Shown here: positions 17,176 through 25,411 of the stretch, in pieces
Layout: every line of letters begins with the position of its first letter
Position numbering within the stretch: position 1 is the stretch's first letter
Source of the DNA: Bacteroidaceae bacterium
Lineage (GTDB): Bacteria > Bacteroidota > Bacteroidia > Bacteroidales > Bacteroidaceae
Assembly: GCA_017516885.1 (NCBI GenBank)
Contig: JAFXAR010000030.1
Location: 1 to 63,914 of the forward strand
Direction of reading: 5' to 3'
Length of the DNA: 63,914 bases
The notes under the pieces: generated by a model
The model's database searches: none
The model's input: only the letters and a program-made list of their open reading frames with translations
Told to the model about the DNA's origin: nothing
Position numbers and translations under genes: made by a program

Positions 17176-18135
17176 ATGGAGAATTTAGATGGACGTCTTG
17201 TAATAGGTGTCTCTTCAAGAGCTCTTTTTGACCTTGAGGCGGAAAACGAGATTTTTGAGAAATACGGTGTTGCCAAATACCGTAAGTATCAGGAAGAGCA
17301 TGAGGATGAACCTTTGGAGCGCGGAACGGCCTTTTATCTTGTAAAGAGCCTTCTTGAACTTAACAAACAGGCTAACCGCCCCATAGTGGAGGTAGTTGTA
17401 ATGTCAAGGAACAGCCCTGAGACCGGTATGCGCATGCTGAAGTCCCTTGATATGTATGGGCTTGATATAACAAGGGTTGCTCTGTCGGGCGGCGAATCGC
17501 TCTCAAAATATCTCAAGGCTTTTTCAATAGACCTTTTCCTTTCAAAGGACGAGGGAGACGTGCAGAGGGTGATGGATTCCGGTATATGTGCATCGGCGCT
17601 AATATATGCTCCGCCAACGGATTTTAATCCCGAGGACAGCCGGGTGAAGATTGCGTTTGACGCTGATGCTGTTATTTTCTCCGATGAATCGGAGTGCCGT
17701 TTTAAGGAGGAGGGCATTGATGCCTTTTATAAATATGAAAAAGAGAATGCCGATGTGCCTTTGAAGGAGGGCCCTTTTGCTAATCTCCTGAAGAAGCTGT
17801 CACAGATTCAGGAGTGTCTGCCTACTTCAATAGAGCTTTCGCCTCTGCGCCTGGCCATTGTCACTTCCCGCAGCCTGCCCTCGCATTTCCGCGTCATAAA
17901 GACGCTCCGCAAATGGGGAGTGTACGTTGATGAGGCCTATTTTCTTGGAGGGTTGCGCAAGGATGAACTTCTGAAGGCTTTTGGCGCGCACATTTTCTTT
18001 GACGACCAGGATACTCACCTCTCCTCTTCGAGCAAGTATGTTCCGGCCGGAAAAGTTCCTTACTATTCCGATTCTCAGATAAATGAGGTTATTAAGGAGA
18101 AGCAGAGGAAAAAGGAGGGGCAGGGCGAGATTTAG
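17176..18135 (+). CDS. Cytosolic 5'-nucleotidase family protein (NT5C1-like)
   Basis: 319 residues matching the bacterial 5'-nucleotidase family related to vertebrate cytosolic 5'-nucleotidase IA/IB. Start LVIGVSSRALFDLEAENEIF, central VVMSRNSPETGMRM, KIAFDADAVIFSDESE with the DxDxV/D pattern of the HAD-like core, and IVTSRSLPSHFRVIKTLRKWG near the end. There is no signal peptide. Predicted role: dephosphorylation of nucleoside monophosphates in the cytoplasm. An AT-only hairpin with a T run at 18136-18158 probably terminates it. Confidence 0.85.
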   Translation: MENLDGRLVIGVSSRALFDLEAENEIFEKYGVAKYRKYQEEHEDEPLERGTAFYLVKSLLELNKQANRPIVEVVVMSRNSPETGMRMLKSLDMYGLDITRVALSGGESLSKYLKAFSIDLFLSKDEGDVQRVMDSGICASALIYAPPTDFNPEDSRVKIAFDADAVIFSDESECRFKEEGIDAFYKYEKENADVPLKEGPFANLLKKLSQIQECLPTSIELSPLRLAIVTSRSLPSHFRVIKTLRKWGVYVDEAYFLGGLRKDELLKAFGAHIFFDDQDTHLSSSSKYVPAGKVPYYSDSQINEVIKEKQRKKEGQGEI

Positions 18136-18159
18136 AAACTTTTTTAAAGTTTTTTTGTT

Positions 18160-18198
18160 ATAAAGGAGAACTGTACATGTCGTATGGTTCTCCTTTAT
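18160..18198 (+). promoter_or_regulatory. Hairpin directly in front of tspO (terminator or attenuator)
   Basis: Arms ATAAAGGAGAAC / GTTCTCCTTTAT (12 bp, perfect) enclose a 15-nt loop. The tspO ATG is only 9 bp beyond the hairpin, and the sequestered strand includes AAAGGAGAA, a Shine-Dalgarno-like run. No promoter fits between hairpin and ATG, so the structure must lie in the tspO leader. Confidence 0.55.
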
Positions 18199-18207
18199 TG
18201 TTTAATT

Positions 18208-18672
18208 ATGAAAAAGTTTTTGTCTTATCTTCTTTTTGTGCTGCTTGCCTTTTCGGTGGGTTATCTCTCAAGTGTTGTTCAGGAAACAGCCATGCTTGAG
18301 TGGTATCCGTATATTGCAAAATCAACATTTACTCCGCCGGGAATTGTTTTTGCTATTGCGTGGGCTGTTCTCTATCTGCTTATGGCTGTTTCGGCAGCAA
18401 TGGTGTGGAATACTCATTCAATATATACATGGCTCTCTATTCTGCTGTTTTTTCTGCAGCTTGTCCTTAATTTTGCATGGAGTGTTACCTTCTTCTATAT
18501 GCGCTCGCCGGCAGTGGGGCTTGTAGTGCTTACAGCGTTGATTATTGTTGTGGCAATTTATGCGGCCTCGGCATATATGCTGCACCGTGCGGCAGGATTG
18601 CTTAATTTGCCTTATCTGCTCTGGCTGTTCTTTGCACTCTATCTGAATGCTTACGTTGTGCTTAACAATTGA
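18208..18672 (+). CDS. tspO: TspO/MBR family protein (tryptophan-rich sensory protein)
   Basis: 154 residues from the ATG at 18208; an earlier ATG at 18184 lies inside the hairpin loop and gives a non-family extension. Five transmembrane helices. Conserved TspO features are YPYIAKSTFTPPGIVFAIAW (loop 1 and helix 2), VWNTHS, LVLNFAWSVTFFYMRSP (porphyrin/cholesterol-site region) and LLWLFFALYLNAYVV. The family binds tetrapyrroles and affects oxidative or light stress responses. Convergent with the DnaJ-like gene, 10 bp apart. Confidence 0.92.
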   Translation: MKKFLSYLLFVLLAFSVGYLSSVVQETAMLEWYPYIAKSTFTPPGIVFAIAWAVLYLLMAVSAAMVWNTHSIYTWLSILLFFLQLVLNFAWSVTFFYMRSPAVGLVVLTALIIVVAIYAASAYMLHRAAGLLNLPYLLWLFFALYLNAYVVLNN

Positions 18673-18682
18673 TGCGTTATTA

Positions 18683-19585
18683 TCACTCTTCTGACTGCTG
18701 CATCTGCCTGAGCAGTGCTCTCTGCTTATCGTTCAGTTGCGGCAGTTTTAGTTTAAGCGTCACTATTAGGTCGCCGAAGCTGTTCTCCTGCTTGTAGAGC
18801 GGGAATCCCTTGCCTTTAAGCCTAATCATGCTGTCGGGTTGTGTGCCGGGCTTAATCGTCACTCTTGCGTTGCCGTTAAGGGTGGGGATTATGGCCTCTC
18901 CACCGAGAAGCATTGTGTAAAGGCTTATGTTTGCTGATGTGTGGAGATTGTTGCCTTTGCGCGTGAAAGTGCAGTCGGGCTCAATGCTGAATGTAATAAG
19001 CAGGTCGCCGTTTGTGCCGTTAGGGGAGGGCGGCGGATTGCCGTAACCTCTCAGGCGTATAGTCTGTCCATCCTGCACGCCGGCGGGAATGGTTATTCTG
19101 ATATTCCGCCCATTTACAGTAAAAGTCTGTTTGTGCGTTGTGGCGGCATCGTGGAGCGGTATGCTGAGCGTCGCGTGTATGTCCTCTCCGTTTCTCTGGC
19201 GGCTGAACGCGCCGCCGCCGAACAGTTCCTCGAAAAAGTCGCTGAATCCGCTTGCATTGCCGCTTCGGCGGCTGAAGTCGCCGAACCCACCGAACCCGCC
19301 GAAGTCGTAGCCGCCTGATGCGGTATTGTACTTCTGCCGTTGCGCTTCAAACTCGTCGGCATGCCGCCAGTTTTCGCCATATTCGTCATATTTTCTGCGT
19401 TTTTCGGGCGAACTCAGAACTTCGTTAGCTTCGTTAATCTCCTGAAAGCGCTCTTTAGCGTTAGGGTCCTCCTTGTTCCTGTCGGGGTGGTAGCGCTTGG
19501 CCATTTTCCGATAGGCCTTTCTAATCTCCTCCTGTGTGGCGTTGCTCTCAACTCCAAGCACTTTATAATAGTCAATGAATGCCAT
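18683..19585 (-). CDS. cbpA: DnaJ-domain co-chaperone without zinc finger (CbpA-like)
   Basis: 300 residues. The J-domain (residues 4-70) has HPD in [10 protein letters not shown] Gly/Phe-rich linker ([14 protein letters not shown]...) follows, then two beta-sandwich client-binding domains ([40 protein letters not shown]). The CxxCxGxG zinc repeats of DnaJ are absent, placing it with CbpA/DnaJ-C proteins. Known role: co-chaperone stimulating DnaK, with curved-DNA binding in E. coli CbpA. No cbpM neighbour is present. Confidence 0.9.
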   Translation of the reverse strand: MAFIDYYKVLGVESNATQEEIRKAYRKMAKRYHPDRNKEDPNAKERFQEINEANEVLSSPEKRRKYDEYGENWRHADEFEAQRQKYNTASGGYDFGGFGGFGDFSRRSGNASGFSDFFEELFGGGAFSRQRNGEDIHATLSIPLHDAATTHKQTFTVNGRNIRITIPAGVQDGQTIRLRGYGNPPPSPNGTNGDLLITFSIEPDCTFTRKGNNLHTSANISLYTMLLGGEAIIPTLNGNARVTIKPGTQPDSMIRLKGKGFPLYKQENSFGDLIVTLKLKLPQLNDKQRALLRQMQQSEE

Positions 19586-19720
19586 AATTGTTGGGTTTTA
19601 TCATTGAACAAATGAGCGCATGCTTGGGTTTGCTGCCTTGTTTTGAAAACTTAAGAGGATTTATTTGGTTCGTTTTCGCCAAAAGAGTTATATTCGCGCT
19701 TAATTACAGAATTTTTGCTT

Positions 19721-20665
19721 ATGAATACTATGAAGAAACTTTTTCAAATGCTTTTCCTGTCATTGTTTGCAGTTTCCCTTGTGGCTTGTGAGGACAGTGA
19801 GGAGTATAATGCCGATACTGCGCTCTCTCCCTATGAACCTGTGCCCGGCAAAAGGATGGTTGCCCAAGTGAAAACAACCAATAATATTGGCGGCAGGGAA
19901 TATTCTTGGGAGCATAATTTTGACTATGATGCAAAGGGGCGCATAAGGGAGATAAATTCCAAGATGGTGCATTACAGGGCTGTGGAGTTTGATAATGTAA
20001 CCCGCTACTACAGATGTAACATTACTTCCAAGGCAAACTATTATTTCCTGGAGAACAACAGGCTTAGTGTCTATTACAGCGTGAAGCACGAGTATCCTGA
20101 ATTCCCCGACTGGAACTCTGTGGATGACGGCAGGGACAACGGTACATTCAATGACAATGGCACCCTTGCCTCTTTTTCTGCCTTGGATTTCACATATTCT
20201 GCAACTCAACTGCAGCATGCATACGCCGATGGCGGGTATATGTACGAGCCTTCCCGCAACTCTTCGGGCGATGTAACCGGCTATATTATACGTTATCCTG
20301 ACAATTACGACAATGACTCAATTGTGCTTGACCGCAGGGGGGAATACCGTTTCTCTTCAATAAGAAACAAAACTAACTTTGACTTCTCTGGCTATTTCGG
20401 CTATTGGGGGCTGGAGAGGGCAATTCCTGCTGTTAGAACAGAATATTATGCCTATTACCAGATTGCTGCATTCGGCTTGTTAGGTGCTGTAAGCCCAAAC
20501 CTTCCTATGCACATGCTTTCAAGGGACAGCAAGGGCAATGCGGTTAAGGACAATGGCGGAAATCCTGTCTATCTCACCGGCAAGTGGGAATTTGACAGCA
20601 AGCAGTGTCCGGTATCATTTACCGATGGTTCGGGACGCAGAACGGAAATAAAGTATATTGACTAA
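19721..20665 (+). CDS. Putative surface lipoprotein of unknown function
   Basis: 314 residues from the ATG at 19721 (a second ATG at 19730 is equally possible). The lipoprotein signal ends SLVAC. The residues after Cys are acidic (EDSEEY), resembling the Bacteroidota lipoprotein export signal that directs proteins to the cell surface. The body is rich in Tyr, Asn and Asp, with repeated short beta-type segments (YSWEHNFDYDAKGRI; VTRYYRCNIT; YLTGKWEFDSKQCPVSFTDG) that recall RHS-like 'YDAKGR' turns of other Bacteroides DUF lipoproteins. I do not recognise a family. It converges on the M64 peptidase gene across a 54-nt perfect palindrome. Confidence 0.7.
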   Translation: MNTMKKLFQMLFLSLFAVSLVACEDSEEYNADTALSPYEPVPGKRMVAQVKTTNNIGGREYSWEHNFDYDAKGRIREINSKMVHYRAVEFDNVTRYYRCNITSKANYYFLENNRLSVYYSVKHEYPEFPDWNSVDDGRDNGTFNDNGTLASFSALDFTYSATQLQHAYADGGYMYEPSRNSSGDVTGYIIRYPDNYDNDSIVLDRRGEYRFSSIRNKTNFDFSGYFGYWGLERAIPAVRTEYYAYYQIAAFGLLGAVSPNLPMHMLSRDSKGNAVKDNGGNPVYLTGKWEFDSKQCPVSFTDGSGRRTEIKYID

Positions 20666-20676
20666 CCATATTACGG

Positions 20677-20730
20677 TAATCCATAAAAAAGGAACAAGTG
20701 CTGCAGCACTTGTTCCTTTTTTATGGATTA
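20677..20730. terminator. Bidirectional terminator: perfect 54-nt palindrome
   Basis: 27-bp perfect arms with no spacer, 20677-20730; T and A runs lie inside the arms. It serves both convergent genes and its last three bases are the stop codon of the M64 gene. Confidence 0.9.
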
Positions 20731-22047
20731 CTTGCACATGTAATCAAGGTATCTGCTTATGGCATCCTGGCACACCGGGCAGAAGTCTGTAAGTGCCTTC
20801 ATCATGCACTCGGGCCAGCCGCGGAATACTCCTTTCTCAAGATAGCCTCCGCCCTCGTATGCTCCAATCTTCCAATCCTTTTCAGTAGTCCCCTCTTTTA
20901 TTTCGGTGGGTATTGGCGTCTCTTTTGATATGCTCTTTTCCCACTTGCCGTTGAAGTCTACGAAGCGGGTGAGGTTTGCCTCCCATGGCTCTACGCCCTC
21001 GGGGTAGAGTGCGCTTACGGTGTTGCCAATTTCAATGTATTCATCGCCCAGTCCCATCAGGGAGTGCCCGAACTCATGAACGTAGACTTCGCCTGTGCGG
21101 CCGGTCTTGCCTGCCGAACCGAGCCCGTAGAAGTTGTAGATGCCGCCACCGCCGTACTTGTCGGTGTTTGTGAGTATGTAGATGCATTCATAGGGTGCGC
21201 ATGATGCAACGTCGCGAACTTTCTGGAACTGCTCTGTCATCTGGTAGCGCTCGCTGTTAAAGGTGTAGAAGCGGCAGTCGAGCAGGGTGTTGTGCCATTC
21301 GTTCATGCCGGGCTTGCTTATTCCGCTCTCTTCGGATGCCGCCCACACGGCGCGGATGTTTATGCGGTGCTTGTTCTGTGTAAAGGGGGCGTATGCGAAC
21401 AGGGCGTCGCGCCACATGTTGCAGGCACCCATGAACTTTTCTTTCTCCTCTTCGGTGAATCCATCGGGCAGAAGCACTATGTCAAGGCTGTGGGCAATGT
21501 CGCCGCCAATATGAATGTCGGCTGAGGAGTAGGGACGCTTGCCTTCCTTGATGTTGTAGTCCTCGGTATCAATGTTCTGCGAATATTTCTTTTCCCACTC
21601 TTTGCTCTTTTTGTTACGGGCGAAGAACTCTATTGTGAAGTCATTCTTGGGTTCGGGGAAAATTACGCCTTCGGGGAATGAACGGTTTGTGCTTGTGGCT
21701 TCGGGGGTGGTCTGCCATTCGTTGAAAAGGGTGCAGTAGTTGTTCTTGTAGATTATTTTCCCGGTTGCCTGGTCAATGATTCTGAAGTGCTGTTCGCCAT
21801 AGTCAAACGGATTTATGAGCGATACCTGCGAACCGGCCCATTCTCCTTCGCGCAATACTCTGTCAAAATAGTAGTATTCGCTGGTGCTGTTGCCTGCATG
21901 ATGGAAATCGAAGCGCATTGTCTTTCCTGTAAAGAATTCGCTGTAATTTACGTCGCTGTCGGCTGCAGATGTTTTCTCTGCTGCTCTTTTTGCAGAGCAT
22001 GAGAGCAGCAGTAATGCTGCCATGAGGAGTGTGAGTTGTTTTTTCAT
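20728..22047 (-). CDS. IgA peptidase M64 family zinc metalloprotease, lipoprotein
   Basis: 439 residues. The lipoprotein signal is MKKQLTLLMAALLLLSC (Cys17). An N-terminal M64_N-like beta domain (about 30-170) precedes the catalytic domain, where HEFGHSLMGLGDEY supplies the HExxH zinc site and downstream Asp/Glu ligands. Conserved context is DIVLLPDGFTEEEKEKF and GWPECMMKAL...CPVC. Founding members include the Clostridium ramosum IgA protease, but most Bacteroidales homologues have no proven substrate. A minus-strand TATCTTTG box lies at 22086-22093. The stop codon is inside the palindromic terminator. Confidence 0.9.
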   Translation of the reverse strand: MKKQLTLLMAALLLLSCSAKRAAEKTSAADSDVNYSEFFTGKTMRFDFHHAGNSTSEYYYFDRVLREGEWAGSQVSLINPFDYGEQHFRIIDQATGKIIYKNNYCTLFNEWQTTPEATSTNRSFPEGVIFPEPKNDFTIEFFARNKKSKEWEKKYSQNIDTEDYNIKEGKRPYSSADIHIGGDIAHSLDIVLLPDGFTEEEKEKFMGACNMWRDALFAYAPFTQNKHRINIRAVWAASEESGISKPGMNEWHNTLLDCRFYTFNSERYQMTEQFQKVRDVASCAPYECIYILTNTDKYGGGGIYNFYGLGSAGKTGRTGEVYVHEFGHSLMGLGDEYIEIGNTVSALYPEGVEPWEANLTRFVDFNGKWEKSISKETPIPTEIKEGTTEKDWKIGAYEGGGYLEKGVFRGWPECMMKALTDFCPVCQDAISRYLDYMCK

Positions 22048-22085
22048 AAATAATGGAATTGCTTATAATAAGTACAATTGTTGTG

Positions 22086-22093
22086 CAAAGATA
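22086..22093 (-). promoter_or_regulatory. Bacteroidota -7 box (TATCTTTG, minus strand) for M64 gene
   Basis: A perfect match 39 bp upstream of the M64 ATG. The 243-bp divergent gap also holds TACTTTTG (22197-22204, + strand), serving the SPOR gene. Confidence 0.6.
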
Positions 22094-22196
22094 ACCTTTT
22101 ATCTTTTTTAATAATCAAAAGTCTGCATTAAATGCTTTTTTTAGGTTTTTCAAAATAAAAAATGTTCTAAAAGTTGACGTTGTGCCTCTTTATTCT

Positions 22197-22204
22197 TACT
22201 TTTG
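22197..22204 (+). promoter_or_regulatory. Bacteroidota -7 box (TACTTTTG) for SPOR lipoprotein
   Basis: A TAnnTTTG match 87 bp upstream of the ATG at 22291. Confidence 0.45.
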
Positions 22205-22290
22205 TAGAAAATATAAGAAAACACGAGATGCGCCTTCTAAACATTGGCGGAATTTTATAATTGAAAACTAATTAAATATTTATAAGCACT

Positions 22291-22782
22291 ATGAAAAAAA
22301 TGTTCTTTTTGTCTGTTGCATTGTGCACAGTGTTCGCTTTCTCGTCTTGCAAGTCAACTAACGATATGTACAAAAGTGCATACGATGAGGCTTTAACAGA
22401 AGGCGATGCTGAAGGCCAGGGCCAGCAGAGTGATTTTGTGGAGATTGCTCCTGTTTCTTCAACAACAACGGAAACTGTTGAGGTTGACGAGAGATACCGT
22501 ACAGAGAAGGTTGAACTCTCTTCGGGAGACGAGGGCTCTTTGAAGGCATACAGTGTAGTATGCGGAAGCTATGGCAGGAAAGAGGGTGCAGAGAGAATCC
22601 GCGCTGAACTTATTGCTGAGGGTTATGATGCCATAATTGTGAAGAACGAAAATAACATGTACCGTGTGATTTGCGCATCTTTCAACAGCCGTCGTGAGGC
22701 CGCTGAGGCGCGTGCCCAGTTCAAGGCAGCTCACCCTGACAATGCCGATTATCAGAAGGCATGGCTGCTTTATAACAAGTAA
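22291..22782 (+). CDS. SPOR domain lipoprotein
   Basis: 163 residues. The signal peptide has its lipobox at FAFSSC (Cys20). A low-complexity acidic linker follows (about 30-85), then a C-terminal SPOR domain (about 88-160: AYSVVCGSYGRKEGAERIRAELIAEGYDAIIVKNEN...YRVICASFNSRREAAEARAQF). SPOR domains bind denuded septal peptidoglycan glycan strands. Predicted to sit in the periplasm, tethered to the outer membrane, with a likely role at the division site. A hairpin (CGCAAG/CTTGCG, 22792-22807) with a later T run follows. Confidence 0.9.
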   Translation: MKKMFFLSVALCTVFAFSSCKSTNDMYKSAYDEALTEGDAEGQGQQSDFVEIAPVSSTTTETVEVDERYRTEKVELSSGDEGSLKAYSVVCGSYGRKEGAERIRAELIAEGYDAIIVKNENNMYRVICASFNSRREAAEARAQFKAAHPDNADYQKAWLLYNK

Positions 22783-22957
22783 ATGAAAAATCGCAAGTGT
22801 TCTTGCGGAGGAATAAGAGGGCGGTTCAAATCTTTTTTTGAGTCTCCCTCTTTTTTATGTGCTAAAAAAACATAAATTTGTTTTATTGCAGAAAAAATAT
22901 GGTTAATATTGTAGTCGTTAAGATAATCTAGGAGTAACCTTTAAATGTAACCATATT

Positions 22958-24730
22958 ATGAGCAAATATCCCAAAATAGGAATTCGTCCGACAATTGACG
23001 GGCGTCAGGGTGGCGTGCGCGAGAGCCTTGAAGAGAAGACAATGAATCTTGCCAAAGCCGTAGCGGACCTTATCTCGGCCAATGTAAGGTATGCCGATGG
23101 AAAACCGGTAGAGTGTGTAATTGCCGACGGAACTATTGGCCGTGTGGCCGAGAGCGCAGCATGTGCCGCCAAGTTTGAACGCGAGAATGTTGGCGCAACA
23201 ATCTCTGTAACCTCATGCTGGTGCTATGGTTCTGAGACTATGGATATGCACCCCCATTGGCCAAAGGCTGTTTGGGGATTCAACGGTACGGAACGTCCTG
23301 GTGCTGTATATTTGGCGGCAGTTCTTGCCGGCCATGCTCAAAAAGGGCTTCCTGCATTCGGTATCTATGGGCGTGATGTTCAGGACCTTGATGATAATTC
23401 AGTTCCGGCTGATGTGGCCGAGAAAATTCTGCGCTGGGCGCGTGCGGCTGTTGCCGTAGCACAGATGCGTGGCGAGAGCTATCTCTCTGTAGGCAGTCAG
23501 TGCATGGGTATTGCGGGAAGCATTGTTGACCAGAACTTCTTCCAGGAATATCTTGGAATGCGTAACGAAAGCGTAGATGAAACCGAAATTCTGCGCCGCA
23601 TGGATGAGGGCATTTATGACCATGAGGAGTATGAGAGGGCTATGGCGTGGACCGAGAAATACTGCAAGTCAAATGAAGGGTGGGATAAGAACCGTCCGGA
23701 AAAGCAGAAAGACCGCGCCGGTAAGGATGCCGATTGGGAGTTTGTTGTAAAGATGACGCTTATTGTGCGCGACCTGATGCTTGGAAATCCAAAGTTGAGG
23801 GAAATGGGCTTCAAGGAAGAGGCGATAGGCCATAATGCCATTGCTGCGGGTTTCCAGGGACAGCGTCAGTGGACCGACTGGAAACCTAACGGAGACTTTA
23901 CCGAGGCTCTGCTTTGCAGTACGTTCGACTGGAACGGTATACGCGAAGCTTATGTGCTCGCTACAGAGAATGATGCTTGCAATGGTGTTGCCATGCTGTT
24001 TGGCAAACTGCTCACCGGATGCGGCCAGATGTTTTCCGATGTGCGCACTTATTGGAGTCCTGAGGCCGTAAAGCGTGTTACAGGCAAGGAACTCAGCGGT
24101 ATTGCAGCAGGGGGCATGATTCATTTGATAAATTCAGGTGCAACTACACTTGATGCCACAGGTGCAAGTGTGAATGCAAATGGAGAACCATGCATGAAAC
24201 CGTGCTGGGAAATGACAGACAGCGATGCTGAGGCTTGTCTTAAAAATACAAACTGGATGCCTGCCGACCGTGACTATTTCCGTGGAGGCGGATTCTCATC
24301 GAACTTCCTTTCAAAAGGCGGTATGCCTGTGACTATGAGCCGTCTCAACTTGGTTAAAGGTCTTGGACCGGTGCTTCAGATAGCCGAAGGATGGACTGCT
24401 GACATTGCGCCCGAAATTCATGATGTGCTGAACATGCGCACTGACCCTACATGGCCTACAACATGGTTCGTTCCGCGCTTGTGTGACAAAGCTCCGTTCA
24501 AGGATGTCTATTCTGTGATGAATAATTGGGGCGCTAACCACGGTGCAATAAGTTATGGCCACATTGGCGCTGACCTTATTACGCTTGCTTCAATGCTGCG
24601 TATTCCCGTGTGCATGCATAATGTTGACGAAGAAAAGATATTCCGCCCGGCGGCATGGAATGCCTTTGGAATGGACAAGGAGGCGGCCGACTATCGTGCT
24701 TGCCAGAATTATGGTCCTGTTTATAAATGA
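22958..24730 (+). CDS. fucI: L-fucose isomerase
   Basis: 590 residues, full length (E. coli FucI is 591). The start [25 protein letters not shown] is the conserved FucI N-terminus. [13 protein letters not shown] and GATTLDATG carry active-site and Mn-ligand regions. It converts L-fucose to L-fuculose in the cytoplasm and often acts on D-arabinose. It is followed by a mutarotase and fucP. Fuculokinase, fuculose-phosphate aldolase and a regulator are not in the window. The repeat element at 24742-25011 separates it from the mutarotase. Confidence 0.97.
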   Translation: MSKYPKIGIRPTIDGRQGGVRESLEEKTMNLAKAVADLISANVRYADGKPVECVIADGTIGRVAESAACAAKFERENVGATISVTSCWCYGSETMDMHPHWPKAVWGFNGTERPGAVYLAAVLAGHAQKGLPAFGIYGRDVQDLDDNSVPADVAEKILRWARAAVAVAQMRGESYLSVGSQCMGIAGSIVDQNFFQEYLGMRNESVDETEILRRMDEGIYDHEEYERAMAWTEKYCKSNEGWDKNRPEKQKDRAGKDADWEFVVKMTLIVRDLMLGNPKLREMGFKEEAIGHNAIAAGFQGQRQWTDWKPNGDFTEALLCSTFDWNGIREAYVLATENDACNGVAMLFGKLLTGCGQMFSDVRTYWSPEAVKRVTGKELSGIAAGGMIHLINSGATTLDATGASVNANGEPCMKPCWEMTDSDAEACLKNTNWMPADRDYFRGGGFSSNFLSKGGMPVTMSRLNLVKGLGPVLQIAEGWTADIAPEIHDVLNMRTDPTWPTTWFVPRLCDKAPFKDVYSVMNNWGANHGAISYGHIGADLITLASMLRIPVCMHNVDEEKIFRPAAWNAFGMDKEAADYRACQNYGPVYK

Positions 24731-24741
24731 TTAAATATATT

Positions 24742-25011
24742 AGAAGCTGTTTGAATTTATATCGCCAAATTTTTTATAGAGCAAGAATAGTATGTTTTTT
24801 TATTTTTTAAGGGCGCATAGCGGGCTATGCAACCGCAAAAAAGAAAGAAACAGGCATTTTGTCTTGCGCGAAAATAGGCTGCACTCGCTTTGCAATCTGT
24901 AAGTAAACTTACATTGCGCTCGTTGGCACTATTTTTGGAATATAAAAAATGGTGAAACAAACAATACGGCTTCTATATGAAAAATATTTTTTAGAAATTC
25001 AAACAGCTTCT
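24742..25011 (+). mobile_element. Family A MITE-like element, copy 1 (270 bp, carries a family B insertion)
   Basis: 17-bp perfect terminal inverted repeats AGAAGCTGTTTGAATTT (24742-24758) and its complement (24995-25011). TTA flanks both ends just inside or outside, compatible with a short target duplication. There is no transposase. The internal sequence (ATATCGCCAAATTTTTTATA..., GGGCGCATAGCGGGCTATGC palindrome) is nearly identical to copy 2 at 29978-30165, except for a 76-bp family B unit here. It ends 4 bp before the mutarotase ATG and so supplies that gene's leader. Confidence 0.85.
24862..24937 (+). repeat. Family B hairpin unit inserted in the family A element
   Basis: Contains GCGCGAAAATAGGCTGCACT, a hairpin TGTAAGT-AA-ACTTACA, then GCGCTCGTTGGCAC and TATTTTTG (24930-24937). 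The sister element at 29978-30165 runs straight across this point (GGCATTTTTGAATATAAAAA), so this 76-bp segment is a precise gain here or loss there. Confidence 0.8.
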
Positions 25012-25015
25012 TAGA

Positions 25016-25411
25016 ATGACAGAAGGTTATAGAGTTCGTGAGTACAGGCAGCCTGTCAAGAGATTTTGTCAGACACTTGACCTCAAGGATAGTCCTGAAC
25101 TGATTGCTGAGTATCGCCGCCGTCACAGCGAAGGCGAGGCCTGGAGCGAGATTATCCGGGGAATACGCGAGGTGGGTATTCTTGAGATGGAAATATATAT
25201 ATTGGGAACACGGCTTTTCATGATAGTTGAAGCGCCTCTGGATTTTGACTGGGATACGGCTATGGCGCGATTGTCAACGCTTCCACGTCAGCAGGAGTGG
25301 GAAGATTATATGTCTGAGTTCCAGAAAGCAGCCCCGGGCAGTTCTTCAAACGAAAAGTGGCGCATGATGGAGAGAATGTTCAACTTATACGCAACACCGG
25401 ATGAAAAATAG
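25016..25411 (+). CDS. L-fucose/L-rhamnose mutarotase family protein (DUF718, RhaM-like)
   Basis: 131 residues. The family core is RFCQTLDLKDSPELIAEYRRRH, GIREVGILEMEIYILGTRLFMIVE and KWRMMERMFNL. RhaM-type enzymes interconvert alpha and beta anomers of 6-deoxyhexoses; the position between fucI and fucP argues for L-fucose. The C-terminus overlaps the fucP start by 11 bp (ATGAAAAATAG), indicating translational coupling. The promoter is not obvious. A TATTTTTG box inside the upstream repeat element (24930-24937) is the best candidate if the gene is not read through from fucI. Confidence 0.88.
   Translation: MTEGYRVREYRQPVKRFCQTLDLKDSPELIAEYRRRHSEGEAWSEIIRGIREVGILEMEIYILGTRLFMIVEAPLDFDWDTAMARLSTLPRQQEWEDYMSEFQKAAPGSSSNEKWRMMERMFNLYATPDEK

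Noticed and set aside
24742-25011. Small coding frames inside the family A elements
   Set aside because: Short Lys/Phe-rich frames shared by both copies arise from AT-rich repeat DNA, are not conserved in the deleted copy and have no start signals.
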